DNA from: Pseudomonas costantinii | GTDB lineage: Bacteria > Pseudomonadota > Gammaproteobacteria > Pseudomonadales > Pseudomonadaceae | Assembly: GCF_001870435.1 (NCBI RefSeq) | Contig: NZ_MDDR01000037.1 | Span: 124,001-188,000 of the forward strand | DNA: 64,000 nucleotides | Reading direction: 5' to 3' | Part shown: piece by piece, positions 46,605 through 54,929 of the stretch | Position numbering within the stretch: the stretch's first letter is position 1 | Layout: the number at the start of each line of letters is the position of its first letter | Translations under genes and position numbers: made by a program | The notes under the pieces: model-generated | The model's input: the letters and a program-made list of their open reading frames with translations, nothing else | Database searches by the model: none | Told to the model about the DNA's origin: nothing

Positions 46605-48209
46605 TTATGGGTTTATACTGACGCCCGAGAACACGTTGCGGCCGAAGGGGCTCACTTTGAATCCTTCGACTTTGGCGCTTAACGGCTGGTTGACCGTCGA
46701 GTGGGCGACTGGCGTGATCGGCACCTGCTGCTTGAGCAGTTGCTGCGCCTGTTTGTACAGAACAGTCCTTTGTTCGCGGTCGGTGACGACCTTGGCTTGC
46801 TTGACCAGCTTGTCGTACGCCGTGTCACACCACATGGAGTAGTTGTTTCCGCCGATGGCGTCGCAGCTGTAGAGGGTGCCTAGCCAGTTGTCCGGGTCAC
46901 CGTTGTCGCCGGTCCAGCCGATCAGGCTGATGTCGTGCTCACCGTTCTTGGTGCGCTTGATGTATTCGCCCCACTCGTAGCTGACGATCTTGACCTTGAG
47001 GCCGATCTTGGCCCAGTCGCTTTGCAGCATTTCAGCCATCAGCTTGGCGTTGGGGTTGTACGGTCGTTGCACCGGCATCGCCCAGAGGGTGATCTCGGTG
47101 CCTTCCTTCACGCCGGCGGCCTTGAGCAGTTCCTTGGCTTTTTCCGGGTTGTAGGCGGCATCCTTGATGGTGTCGTCGTAGGACCATTGGGTCGGCGGCA
47201 TGGCGTTGACCGCCAACTGCCCGGCGCCCTGGTACACGGCATTCAGGATGCTCTGTTTGTTCACCGCCATGTCCAGCGCCTGGCGCACTTCGAGCTGGTC
47301 GAAGGGCTTGTGGCGCACGTTGTAGGCGATATAGCCCAGGTTGAAACCGGGTTTGGTCAGCAGTTGCAGTTTCGGGTCGGCCTTGAGGGCGTCGACGTCG
47401 GCTGGGCGAGGATGCAGAGTGATCTGGCACTCGCCGGCCTTGAGTTTCTGCACCCGCACCGAGGCGTCGGTGTTGATGGCGAAGATCAGTTGATCCAGCT
47501 TGACCCGGCTCGGGTCCCAGTACTGTTTGTTGCCCACATAACGAATCTGCGAGTCTTTCTGGTAGCGCTGGAACACAAATGGGCCAGTGCCGATCGGCTT
47601 CTGGTTGATATCGCTGGGCTTGCCTTCTTTGAGCAACTGCTCGGCGTACTCGGCCGACAGGATCGAGGCAAAGCTCATGGCGATGTTCTGTACAAACGCG
47701 GCGTCGACCGTGTTCAGGGTCATCACCACGGTGTGCGGGTCGGTTTTCTCGACCTTGGCAATGTTCTTGTTCAGGCTCATCCCGTTGAAGTACGGAAACT
47801 CAGTGGGGTAGGCCTTGCGAAACGGGTGGTCGGGGTCAAGCATGCGGTTGAAGGTGAACAGCACGTCGTCGGCGTTGAAGTCGCGGGTCGGCTTGAACTC
47901 CTTATTGCTGTGGAATTTCACCCCTTCACGCAGGTGGAAGGTATAGGTCAGGCCATCTGGCGAAATATCCCACTTGGTTGCCAGCCCAGGCACCACGTTA
48001 GTCGCCCCCTTTTCAAACTCAACCAGGCGGTTGTACAGCGGCTCGGCCGCATCGTTGTCGGTGGCGGTGGTGTACTGCGCAGTGTCAAAACCTGCCGGGC
48101 TGCCCTCAGAGCAGAACACCAGGCTCTTTTTCTCGGCGGCTTGGCCCATCGTGGCCACAGCCAGCAGGCTGGTGGCAAACATTGCGGATAGAACGGTGGT
48201 ATGGCGCAT
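46605..48209 (-). CDS. dipeptide/peptide-binding periplasmic protein (DppA paralogue)
   Basis: A 534-residue SBP_bac_5 protein, signal peptide 1-24 (MGQAA-EK). Motifs LVFCSEGSPAGFD, TYTFHLREGVKFH, KPIGTGPFVF, LGYIAYNV, RPYNPNAKLM and GDNGDPDNWL. Closest by eye to the next gene at 48513-50141. Start ATG 48207-48209; the leader includes an A/C-rich stretch ACAACTACAAACAAGG overlapping the ribosome site, a possible Hfq/Crc target. Likely supplies a distinct peptide specificity to DppBCDF. Confidence 0.9.
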   Translation of the reverse strand: MRHTTVLSAMFATSLLAVATMGQAAEKKSLVFCSEGSPAGFDTAQYTTATDNDAAEPLYNRLVEFEKGATNVVPGLATKWDISPDGLTYTFHLREGVKFHSNKEFKPTRDFNADDVLFTFNRMLDPDHPFRKAYPTEFPYFNGMSLNKNIAKVEKTDPHTVVMTLNTVDAAFVQNIAMSFASILSAEYAEQLLKEGKPSDINQKPIGTGPFVFQRYQKDSQIRYVGNKQYWDPSRVKLDQLIFAINTDASVRVQKLKAGECQITLHPRPADVDALKADPKLQLLTKPGFNLGYIAYNVRHKPFDQLEVRQALDMAVNKQSILNAVYQGAGQLAVNAMPPTQWSYDDTIKDAAYNPEKAKELLKAAGVKEGTEITLWAMPVQRPYNPNAKLMAEMLQSDWAKIGLKVKIVSYEWGEYIKRTKNGEHDISLIGWTGDNGDPDNWLGTLYSCDAIGGNNYSMWCDTAYDKLVKQAKVVTDREQRTVLYKQAQQLLKQQVPITPVAHSTVNQPLSAKVEGFKVSPFGRNVFSGVSINP

Positions 48210-48512
48210 GACGATCCCGATCCTTGTTTGTAGTTGTCATCAGCGAGCAATCACCCAGGCATGGAGCCCGGGAGACATCACTGATCCCACATACAGCAAG
48301 TGCCCATCAGATTGATGCTGCTGCTGTCCTACGACGTTATGGGTCGTAGACCTCGCAGTAAATGCGCCGAATCTGACTGACCTTGTAGGTAACGGAGGCA
48401 CGAATCGCAGCTCGTTGCCGTAGGACGGCAACGGTTGCGGGTGTGGTCTGTTTCCTATGGTCCAGGCGGATGCAATAACGGCGACGTTATGAAACGTCGC
48501 CGTTATTGATCC
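48210..48512 (-). other. intergenic region with leader and hairpin between two binding-protein genes
   Basis: No gene is seen. A perfect 15-bp hairpin AATAACGGCGACGTT-ATGA-AACGTCGCCGTTATT (48474-48507) follows the upstream gene, and a smaller TTGCCGT/ACGGCAA hairpin lies near 48415-48431. The size of the gap suggests an independent promoter for the gene at 46605-48209. Confidence 0.6.
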
Positions 48513-50141
48513 TTACTTGCCGCTTACGCTCACGCCGTAGAAGGAGTTCAAGCCAAACGGGCTGATCTTGAAGTCCTGTACGTTGTTGCGCATGGGTTGA
48601 TACACCGTCGAGTGCGCGATAGGTGTCATCGGGACTGCGTCTTTGAGGATATGTTGCGCCTGCTTGTACAGCTCGGTGCGTTTGGCGACATCCGACGTTG
48701 CCTTGGCTTCTTTTACGACGCCGTCGAATTTCTTGTCACACCATTTGGAGAAGTTGTTACCGGCCAGCGAGTCGCAGCCGAACAGCACGTTCAGCCAGTT
48801 GTCCGGGTCACCATTGTCGCCGCTCCAGCCAATGATCATGGCCTGGTTCTCGCCGCCTTTGGAACGCTTGATGTACTCGCCCCATTCGTAGCTGACGATG
48901 TTGACCTTCAGGCCGATCTGTTTCCAGTCGTTCTGCAGCATCTCAGCCATCAGCTTGGCGTTCGGGTTGTACGGACGTTGAACCGGCATGGCCCACAGGG
49001 TGATTTCGGTACCCTCTTTAACGCCGGCCTGCTTGAGCAGGTCCTTGGCCTTGGCCACGTCGTACGGCGCATCTTTGATGGTGGTGTCGTAGGACCATTG
49101 GGTCGGCGGCATGGCGTTGACGGCCAACTGACCGGCGCCCTGGTACACGGAATCGATGATCTGCTGCTTGTTCACCGACATGTCCAGAGCTTCACGTACG
49201 CGCAGGTCGGACAGTGGGTTAGGCGCGGTCTGGCCTTTCAAAACAGGCATGACGTTGTAAGCGATATAACCCAGGTTGAAACCGGCCTGGTGCGGCAGTT
49301 TCAGGTCCTTGTCGTCGCCCAGCGCCTTAAGGTCGGCCGGACGTGGGAACAGGGTGATCTGGCATTCGTTTTTCTTGAGTTTCTGGATACGTACCGACGG
49401 GTCGGTGGTGATGGCGAAGATCAGGTTGTCGATCTTCACGTCATCCGGTTTCCAGTAGTCCTTGTTGCCGGTGTAACGAATGTTCGAGTCTTTCTGGTAG
49501 CTCTTGAACACGAACGGGCCAGTGCCGATCGGCTTCTGGTTGATGTCCTGTGGCGTACCGTTTTTCAACAGCTGGGCTGCGTATTCAGCGGACTGGATCG
49601 AAGCGAAGCTCATTGCCAGGTTCTGGATGAAAGCGGCGTCCACGGTGCCAAGGGTGAACTTGACGGTGTGGTCATCGACTTTCTCGATGTTCTTGATGTT
49701 GGTGTCCATCCCCATGTCCGTGAAGTACGGGAACTCGGTGGGGTAGGCTTTGCGGAACGGGTCGTCCTTGTTGATCATGCGGTTGAACGTGAACAGCACG
49801 TCATCGGCATTGAAGGTACGAGTCGGTTTGAAGTACGAGGTGGTGTGGAACTTCACGCCGTCGCGCAGGTGGAAGGTGTACGTCAGGCCATCCGGGGAAA
49901 CGTCCCAGCTGGTGGCCAGGCCAGGAACAACGGCGGTGCCGCCACGTTCGAACTGGCTAAGACGGTTGAACATGGTTTCGGCCGAAGCATCGAAGTCTGT
50001 TCCGGTGGTGTACTGGCCTGGATCAAAACCGGCCGGGCTCCCTTCGGAGCAGAACACCAGGTTAGTCGCCGCGTGGGCGAAAGGAGCTGCGGCCATAAGG
50101 CCAGCACTCACTAAAAGCGGAAGGACTGCGTGTTTAAGCAT
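48513..50141 (-). CDS. dipeptide/peptide-binding periplasmic protein (DppA paralogue)
   Basis: A 542-residue SBP_bac_5 protein, signal peptide about 1-24 (FAHA-AT). Contains LVFCSEGSPAGFDPGQY, TYTFHLRDGVKFH, KPIGTGPFVF, LGYIAYNV, RPYNPNAKLM and SGDNGDPDNWL. It carries an insertion relative to its paralogues after YNV (VLKGQTAPNPLSD). Start ATG 50139-50141, chosen because GAGG lies six bases upstream; a start eight codons earlier is possible. Confidence 0.9.
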   Translation of the reverse strand: MLKHAVLPLLVSAGLMAAAPFAHAATNLVFCSEGSPAGFDPGQYTTGTDFDASAETMFNRLSQFERGGTAVVPGLATSWDVSPDGLTYTFHLRDGVKFHTTSYFKPTRTFNADDVLFTFNRMINKDDPFRKAYPTEFPYFTDMGMDTNIKNIEKVDDHTVKFTLGTVDAAFIQNLAMSFASIQSAEYAAQLLKNGTPQDINQKPIGTGPFVFKSYQKDSNIRYTGNKDYWKPDDVKIDNLIFAITTDPSVRIQKLKKNECQITLFPRPADLKALGDDKDLKLPHQAGFNLGYIAYNVMPVLKGQTAPNPLSDLRVREALDMSVNKQQIIDSVYQGAGQLAVNAMPPTQWSYDTTIKDAPYDVAKAKDLLKQAGVKEGTEITLWAMPVQRPYNPNAKLMAEMLQNDWKQIGLKVNIVSYEWGEYIKRSKGGENQAMIIGWSGDNGDPDNWLNVLFGCDSLAGNNFSKWCDKKFDGVVKEAKATSDVAKRTELYKQAQHILKDAVPMTPIAHSTVYQPMRNNVQDFKISPFGLNSFYGVSVSGK

Positions 50142-50360
50142 GTTGGCCTCATGATTTGTTGTCATTTTTGGTGGTGAGGGCGACCTCGTGAGTCGGCCTG
50201 CGGATACTTATGCAGGGGCCATACCCATTGCAAGATGCTGAACCGTTGCAAGAGTGAAACTGTGGTACGAACGTACAGGAATGTCGCATTTATGAAAGTT
50301 CCTACACAAATGCGTATATATGGGCGTTTTTTTCGGTGCGCGAGGTGCACCAAAAGGGCT

Positions 50361-50388
50361 CAACCGAGGCGTTTTGCGCACTCGGTTG
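50361..50388 (-). terminator. hairpin after the first binding-protein gene
   Basis: CAACCGAG and CTCGGTTG enclose a 12-base loop, 11 bp after the stop of the gene at 50400-52001. The remaining part of the 258-bp gap to 50142 shows no gene and probably contains a promoter. Confidence 0.5.
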
Positions 50389-50399
50389 GGGCGACTCTG

Positions 50400-52001
50400 T
50401 TACTTATCTAGACTGACACCGTAGAACGGCGTGAGCCCAAAAGGGCTGATCTTGAAGTCATGCACTTCCTTGCGAAGTGGCTGGAAAACCGTCGAGTTCG
50501 CAATAGGCGTTATAGGTACTTGTTCCTTAAGGATTTTTTGTGCCTGTTGATACCACTTGATGCGCTGCTCGCGGTCGTTGCTGACCTTGGCCTGCTGCAC
50601 GAGTTTGTCGTAGGCGGGGTTACACCATTTAGCGTAGTTGCTGCCCTTGACCGCAGCACAACTGTAGAGCACGCCGAGCCAGTTATCCGGGTCGCCATTG
50701 TCTCCGGTCCAGCCATAAATCATCGCGTCGTGCTCGCCATTTTTGGCGCGCTTGATGTATTCGCCCCACTCATAGCTGATTATGTTGGCTTTGATACCGA
50801 CTTTATCCCAATCCTGCTGGATCATTTGTGCGGACATTCGCGCATTGGGATTTGAGGCGCGCTGAACGGTCATCGCCCAGAGATTGATGGTGGTACCTGG
50901 TGCAACCCCTGCTTCTTTTAGTAGCGCCCGCGCCTTGGTCGGGTCGTAAGGCGCGTCCTTGATATTCGGGTCATAAGACCACTGCGCTGGTGGCAGTGCG
51001 TTCTGCGCCAATTGCCCGGCGCTCTGGTACACAGCCTTGATGATTGCCGGTTTGTCGATGGCCATGTCCAGGGCCTGACGCACCTTGAGCTGGTCCAGCG
51101 GTGGGTGGGTCACGTTGTAGGCCAGAAAGCCCAGGTTGAAACCGGCTTGTTGCAGCACGCGCAGGTTCGGATCCTGTTTCATCACTTCAATGTCGGAGGG
51201 GCGTGGGTAGCCGCTGACCTGGCATTCGCCGGCCTTGAGTTTCTGCAAGCGTGCGGCGGCGTCCGGGGTGATCGCGAACACCAAGTTATCCAGCTTCACA
51301 TCCTCAGGCTTCCAATACTGTTTATTGGCGACGTAGCGAATCTGCGAGTCTTTCTGGTAACGCTTGAACACGAACGGCCCGGTGCCGACCGGTTTCTGAT
51401 TGATCTCCTCGGCTTTGCCTTCCTTCAATAGCTGGGCGGCGTATTCGGCGGATTGCACCGAGGCAAAACTCATGGCCAGGTTCTGCACGAACGAAGCATC
51501 GACATTGTTCAGGTTGAAACGCACGGTGTGGTCGTCGAGTTTGTCGACGCTTTTGATCGTTGTGTTCAAGCCCATGTCGGTGAAATACGGCGACTCGGAT
51601 GGGTAGGCCTTACGGAATGGACTGTCGGCATCCAGCAGGCGATTGAAGGTGAACAACACATCATCCGCGTTGAAATCGCGGGTAGGGGTGAAGAAATCCG
51701 TGGTGTGGAACTTGACGCCATCACGCAGGTGGAAGGTGTAGGTCAGGCCGTCTTTGGATACATCCCAGCTCGTCGCCAGGCCGGGTTCGATTTCGGTGCC
51801 GCCACGCTTGAACTGGGTCAGGCGGTTGAACACGGTTTCGGCGGAGGCATCAAAATCGGTGCCGCTGGTGTACTGGCTGGGGTCGAAACCGGCAGGGCTG
51901 GCTTCGGAGCAGTAGACCAAGGTGCTGGCCGCGTGGGCCATTGGCATAAAGGCCAGGAGGCCTGCGGCGAGGAGGAGCGGTTTGATGGCGATTCTTTCCA
52001 T
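50400..52001 (-). CDS. dipeptide/peptide-binding periplasmic protein (DppA paralogue)
   Basis: A 533-residue SBP_bac_5 protein, signal peptide about 1-24 (MAHA-AS). Motifs LVYCSEASPAGFDPSQY, TYTFHLRDGVKFH, KPVGTGPFVF, LGFLAYNV and TGDNGDPDNWL; the usual RPYNPN segment is RASNPNARM. It is the most upstream of four binding-protein genes in the cluster. Start ATG 51999-52001 with AGGGG upstream; a start 18 codons earlier falls in a hairpin. Confidence 0.9.
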   Translation of the reverse strand: MERIAIKPLLLAAGLLAFMPMAHAASTLVYCSEASPAGFDPSQYTSGTDFDASAETVFNRLTQFKRGGTEIEPGLATSWDVSKDGLTYTFHLRDGVKFHTTDFFTPTRDFNADDVLFTFNRLLDADSPFRKAYPSESPYFTDMGLNTTIKSVDKLDDHTVRFNLNNVDASFVQNLAMSFASVQSAEYAAQLLKEGKAEEINQKPVGTGPFVFKRYQKDSQIRYVANKQYWKPEDVKLDNLVFAITPDAAARLQKLKAGECQVSGYPRPSDIEVMKQDPNLRVLQQAGFNLGFLAYNVTHPPLDQLKVRQALDMAIDKPAIIKAVYQSAGQLAQNALPPAQWSYDPNIKDAPYDPTKARALLKEAGVAPGTTINLWAMTVQRASNPNARMSAQMIQQDWDKVGIKANIISYEWGEYIKRAKNGEHDAMIYGWTGDNGDPDNWLGVLYSCAAVKGSNYAKWCNPAYDKLVQQAKVSNDREQRIKWYQQAQKILKEQVPITPIANSTVFQPLRKEVHDFKISPFGLTPFYGVSLDK

Positions 52002-52041
52002 GGAGACCCCTGAAGTGGCAGGCATATAAGCCGCCCAAACG

Positions 52042-52071
52042 AAAACGGCGGTCACCGAGGTTACCGCCGTT
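52042..52071 (-). terminator. terminator of the SIMPL-domain gene
   Basis: AACGGCGGT...ACCGCCGTT stem with a ten-base loop; on the minus strand TTTTCG follows. It lies 20 bp after the stop of the gene at 52091-52807 and separates it from the dpp cluster. Confidence 0.75.
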
Positions 52072-52090
52072 CAGGTTTGTCAGGTAGAGG

Positions 52091-52807
52091 TCACTGCATC
52101 TGCACTTCAATCACGCCGTCGGCGCTCATATTGACTTGGCTGGTGCCGGCTTCCACTTCAGGCGTCGGCGCTGAATCCGCCATAGCCGCTTTCATCATCA
52201 TCCCGCCATTTCGGGCGTACGGTTGTGGGTAACCATTGGTGTTGAAGTTCAGGTTGACGATCTTGTAACCCTTGCCGCCCAGCGCGTCGGTGGCCAGTTG
52301 CGCACGAGCCTTGAACGCGGCAACGGCGTCTTTGAGCAGCGCATCTTCGCTGGACTTACGCGTGCTGTCGGCGATGGCGAAGTCCATGTTTTCCATTTTC
52401 AGGGTGTTCAGCAGGTCACCGGTGAGCTTGGACAGTGCCGGGAAGTCCGCGCTTTCCAGGCGCAGTTCAGCGCGCTCACGCCAGCCGGTGATCTTCTGGT
52501 TCTTGTTGTCGTAGATCGGGTAGCTGTTACGGCTGCCCTGGCGCAGGGTCACGCCTTTGACTTCGCGTGCCTCGCCCAACGCCTTGTTCATGGTGGTGGT
52601 GATTTCGGCGGCGAGCTTGGCCGGGTCGCTGTTCTGGGACTCGGTGTAAAGGGTGACGATCATCTTGTCGCGGGCAACCTCCTGGCTGACCTCGGCGCGC
52701 AGGGAAATCTGGTTGTAATTCAGCGCATCGGCGGCGATTGCCGGGAGGCTGGCAAGGGCGCCAACGCTGAGGGTGATAACAGCTGCACTGCGAGTGAAAC
52801 GAGACAT
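52091..52807 (-). CDS. SIMPL-domain (DUF541) periplasmic protein
   Basis: A 238-residue exported protein with signal peptide (1-25, LPAIA-AD) and a SIMPL domain over most of the rest (VSQEVARDKMIVTLYTESQN, GWRERAELRLES). SIMPL proteins of the Omp26/YggE type are periplasmic or outer-membrane linked and have been tied to oxidative stress; the activity is unknown. Corresponds to PA4495, between dpp and roxSR. Start ATG 52805-52807 after AAGGAG. Confidence 0.88.
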   Translation of the reverse strand: MSRFTRSAAVITLSVGALASLPAIAADALNYNQISLRAEVSQEVARDKMIVTLYTESQNSDPAKLAAEITTTMNKALGEAREVKGVTLRQGSRNSYPIYDNKNQKITGWRERAELRLESADFPALSKLTGDLLNTLKMENMDFAIADSTRKSSEDALLKDAVAAFKARAQLATDALGGKGYKIVNLNFNTNGYPQPYARNGGMMMKAAMADSAPTPEVEAGTSQVNMSADGVIEVQMQ

Positions 52808-53013
52808 GGAAGCTCCTTAAGGGTGTTCGTGTTCGGTATGACTGTAGACGGTGGCATCGGGTTCTTCGGGTTTACACATTACCTACAAGTTGTCGGGGTG
52901 CCGACGAACGGTCATTTGCCAAGCCTGCGTCAAAGAGCCACACATGCCGTGCCAGCAGGTCTGCTTCGTTTATACTCCTGCCGATCCGCCTGCAGCGCTC
53001 ATCGGGAGAGCTC

Positions 53014-54276
53014 ATGCTCGCCGCCGTAAAACTGACTTCCGCCACACGCCAGAACCTTTGGCGCCTGACGTTCATTCGCACCTTGGTACTGGCCGCACAG
53101 GCCGGCTCCGTCGGGCTCGCGTATTGGTTCGACCTGTTGCCGTTGCCCTGGCTGCAACTGGGCGTGACCCTCGGTTTCTCCATCGTGCTGTGTGTGTTCA
53201 CCGCCATTCGGCTGCGCACCACGTGGCCGGTGACCGAGTTGGAGTATGCCCTGCAACTGGCCTGCGACTTGTTTATCCACAGTGTGTTGCTTTATTTCTC
53301 CGGCGGTTCCACCAACCCGTTTGTTTCTTATTACCTGGTGCCACTGACCATCGCTGCCGTGACTTTGCCATGGCGCTACTCGGTGGTGTTGTCAGGTATA
53401 GCGCTGACTCTGTACACCTTGCTGCTGGCGCGGTTCTATCCCTTGCAAACCTTCCCCATCGCCCGGGAAAACCTGCAGATCTACGGGATGTGGCTGAGTT
53501 TTGCGCTGTCCGCCGCAGTCATTACTTTCTTCGCTGCACGCATGGCCGAAGAGCTGCGCCGCCAAGAGGAGTTGCGCGCCATTCGCCGCGAAGAGGGCCT
53601 GCGTGACCAGCAACTGCTGGCCGTCGCCACCCAGGCCGCCGGCGCCGCCCATGAACTGGGCACGCCGCTGGCCACCATGAGCGTGCTGCTCAACGAAATG
53701 GCTCAGGATCACCATGACCCGGCGTTGCAAGAGGATCTCGGCGTGCTGCGCGAGCAGGTCAAGCAGTGCAAGCACACCTTGCAGCAACTGGTGCGCGCCG
53801 CTGAAGCCAATCGCCGCCTGGCGGTGGAGATGCAGGACGTTACCCAGTGGCTCGACGAGGCCCTGAACCGCTGGCATTTGATGCGCCCTGAAGCCAGCTA
53901 CCGCTTCCATTTGCTGGGTCAGGGCAGTGTGCCGCGCATGGCGCCGCCGCCGGACTTGACCCAAGCCTTGCTCAACCTGCTGAACAACGCCGCCGACGCT
54001 TGCCCCGAGGGTTTGGGCGTGCAACTGGACTGGGACGCGGAAAACGTGACCATCAGTATTCGTGACCACGGTGCAGGCGTGCCGCTGGCGATTGCCGAGC
54101 AGATCGGCAAACCCTTCTTTACCACCAAGGGCAAAGGCTTCGGCCTGGGCCTGTTTTTGAGCAAGGCCAGCGTGACTCGCGCGGGCGGCTCAGTGAAGCT
54201 CTATAGTCATGAGGAAGGTGGCACGCTCACCGAGCTGCGCCTGCCCCGTGTCGCACGAGGAGATATCGATGAGTGA
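53014..54276 (+). CDS. roxS: redox sensor histidine kinase RoxS (RegB/PrrB type)
   Basis: A 420-residue inner-membrane kinase. Six membrane helices occupy residues about 15-185 and include the RegB quinone-site heptad GGSTNPF at residues 97-103. The phospho-His is His213 in GAAHELGTPLATM; Cys252 in QVKQCKHT is placed like the redox-active Cys265 of RegB (inference). The C-terminal ATPase domain has LLNLLNNAADACPEG and KGFGLGLFLSKA. RoxSR controls cyanide-insensitive oxidase and respiratory genes in Pseudomonas. Start ATG 53014 with GGGAG; overlaps roxR by 8 bp. A TATACT box is at 52971-52976. Confidence 0.93.
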   Translation: MLAAVKLTSATRQNLWRLTFIRTLVLAAQAGSVGLAYWFDLLPLPWLQLGVTLGFSIVLCVFTAIRLRTTWPVTELEYALQLACDLFIHSVLLYFSGGSTNPFVSYYLVPLTIAAVTLPWRYSVVLSGIALTLYTLLLARFYPLQTFPIARENLQIYGMWLSFALSAAVITFFAARMAEELRRQEELRAIRREEGLRDQQLLAVATQAAGAAHELGTPLATMSVLLNEMAQDHHDPALQEDLGVLREQVKQCKHTLQQLVRAAEANRRLAVEMQDVTQWLDEALNRWHLMRPEASYRFHLLGQGSVPRMAPPPDLTQALLNLLNNAADACPEGLGVQLDWDAENVTISIRDHGAGVPLAIAEQIGKPFFTTKGKGFGLGLFLSKASVTRAGGSVKLYSHEEGGTLTELRLPRVARGDIDE

Positions 54277-54829
54277 CGAGATCCAAGTCGAAGGCGAAGA
54301 ACTGCCGCACCTGTTGCTGGTAGATGACGACGCCACCTTTACCCGCGTCATGGCGCGTGCCATGAGCCGTCGTGGTTTTCGCGTGAGCACCGCAGGCTCG
54401 GCCGAAGAGGGCCTGACCATTGCACAGGCCGACTTACCGGACTACGCCGCGCTTGACCTGAAAATGGACGGCGACTCCGGCCTGGTGCTGCTGCCCAAAC
54501 TGCTGGAACTCGACCCGGAAATGCGCGTGGTGATCCTCACCGGTTATTCCAGCATTGCCACCGCCGTCGAGGCCATCAAGCGTGGCGCCTGCAACTACCT
54601 GTGCAAACCGGCCGATGCCGACGACGTGCTGGCCGCCTTGCTGTCCGAGCACGCTGACCTCGACACCCTGGTGCCGGAAAATCCGATGTCGGTGGACCGT
54701 CTGCAGTGGGAGCATATTCAGCGCGTGCTGACCGAACACGAAGGCAATATATCCGCCACTGCCCGCGCCCTGGGCATGCACCGCCGCACCCTGCAACGCA
54801 AGCTGCAGAAGCGTCCGGTACGGCGCTGA
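54269..54829 (+). CDS. roxR: redox response regulator RoxR (RegA/PrrA type)
   Basis: A 186-residue regulator. Receiver domain (about 14-130) with acidic pocket DDD at 19-21 and phospho-acceptor Asp63 in ALDLKMDG; a short linker; and a Fis-type helix-turn-helix at the C-terminus (EGNISATARALGMHRRTLQRKL). The start ATG 54269 has GAGGAG upstream and lies inside the end of roxS, so translation is coupled. Partner of RoxS. Confidence 0.94.
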   Translation: MSDEIQVEGEELPHLLLVDDDATFTRVMARAMSRRGFRVSTAGSAEEGLTIAQADLPDYAALDLKMDGDSGLVLLPKLLELDPEMRVVILTGYSSIATAVEAIKRGACNYLCKPADADDVLAALLSEHADLDTLVPENPMSVDRLQWEHIQRVLTEHEGNISATARALGMHRRTLQRKLQKRPVRR

Positions 54830-54868
54830 ACGAAGTCTGAACAATCTGCTTCAGGCTGCACGGAGCCC

Positions 54869-54894
54869 TGAACCGATCGTCTATGATCGGTTCA
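54869..54894 (+). terminator. hairpin after roxR
   Basis: TGAACCGATC-GTCTAT-GATCGGTTCA, perfect 10-bp stem, 40 bp after the roxR stop; T6 follows only 12 bases later. Confidence 0.55.
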
Positions 54895-54929
54895 AACGCC
54901 TGTCATTTTTTCCCTACCGAGCCTGAACG

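Noticed and set aside
48597-50114. Long open frame antisense to a DppA paralogue (and similar ones at 46935-48191, 43106-44941 and 31542-32744)
   Set aside because: Each lies opposite a certain gene and has Val/Gly/His-rich low-complexity composition typical of GC-rich antisense frames.
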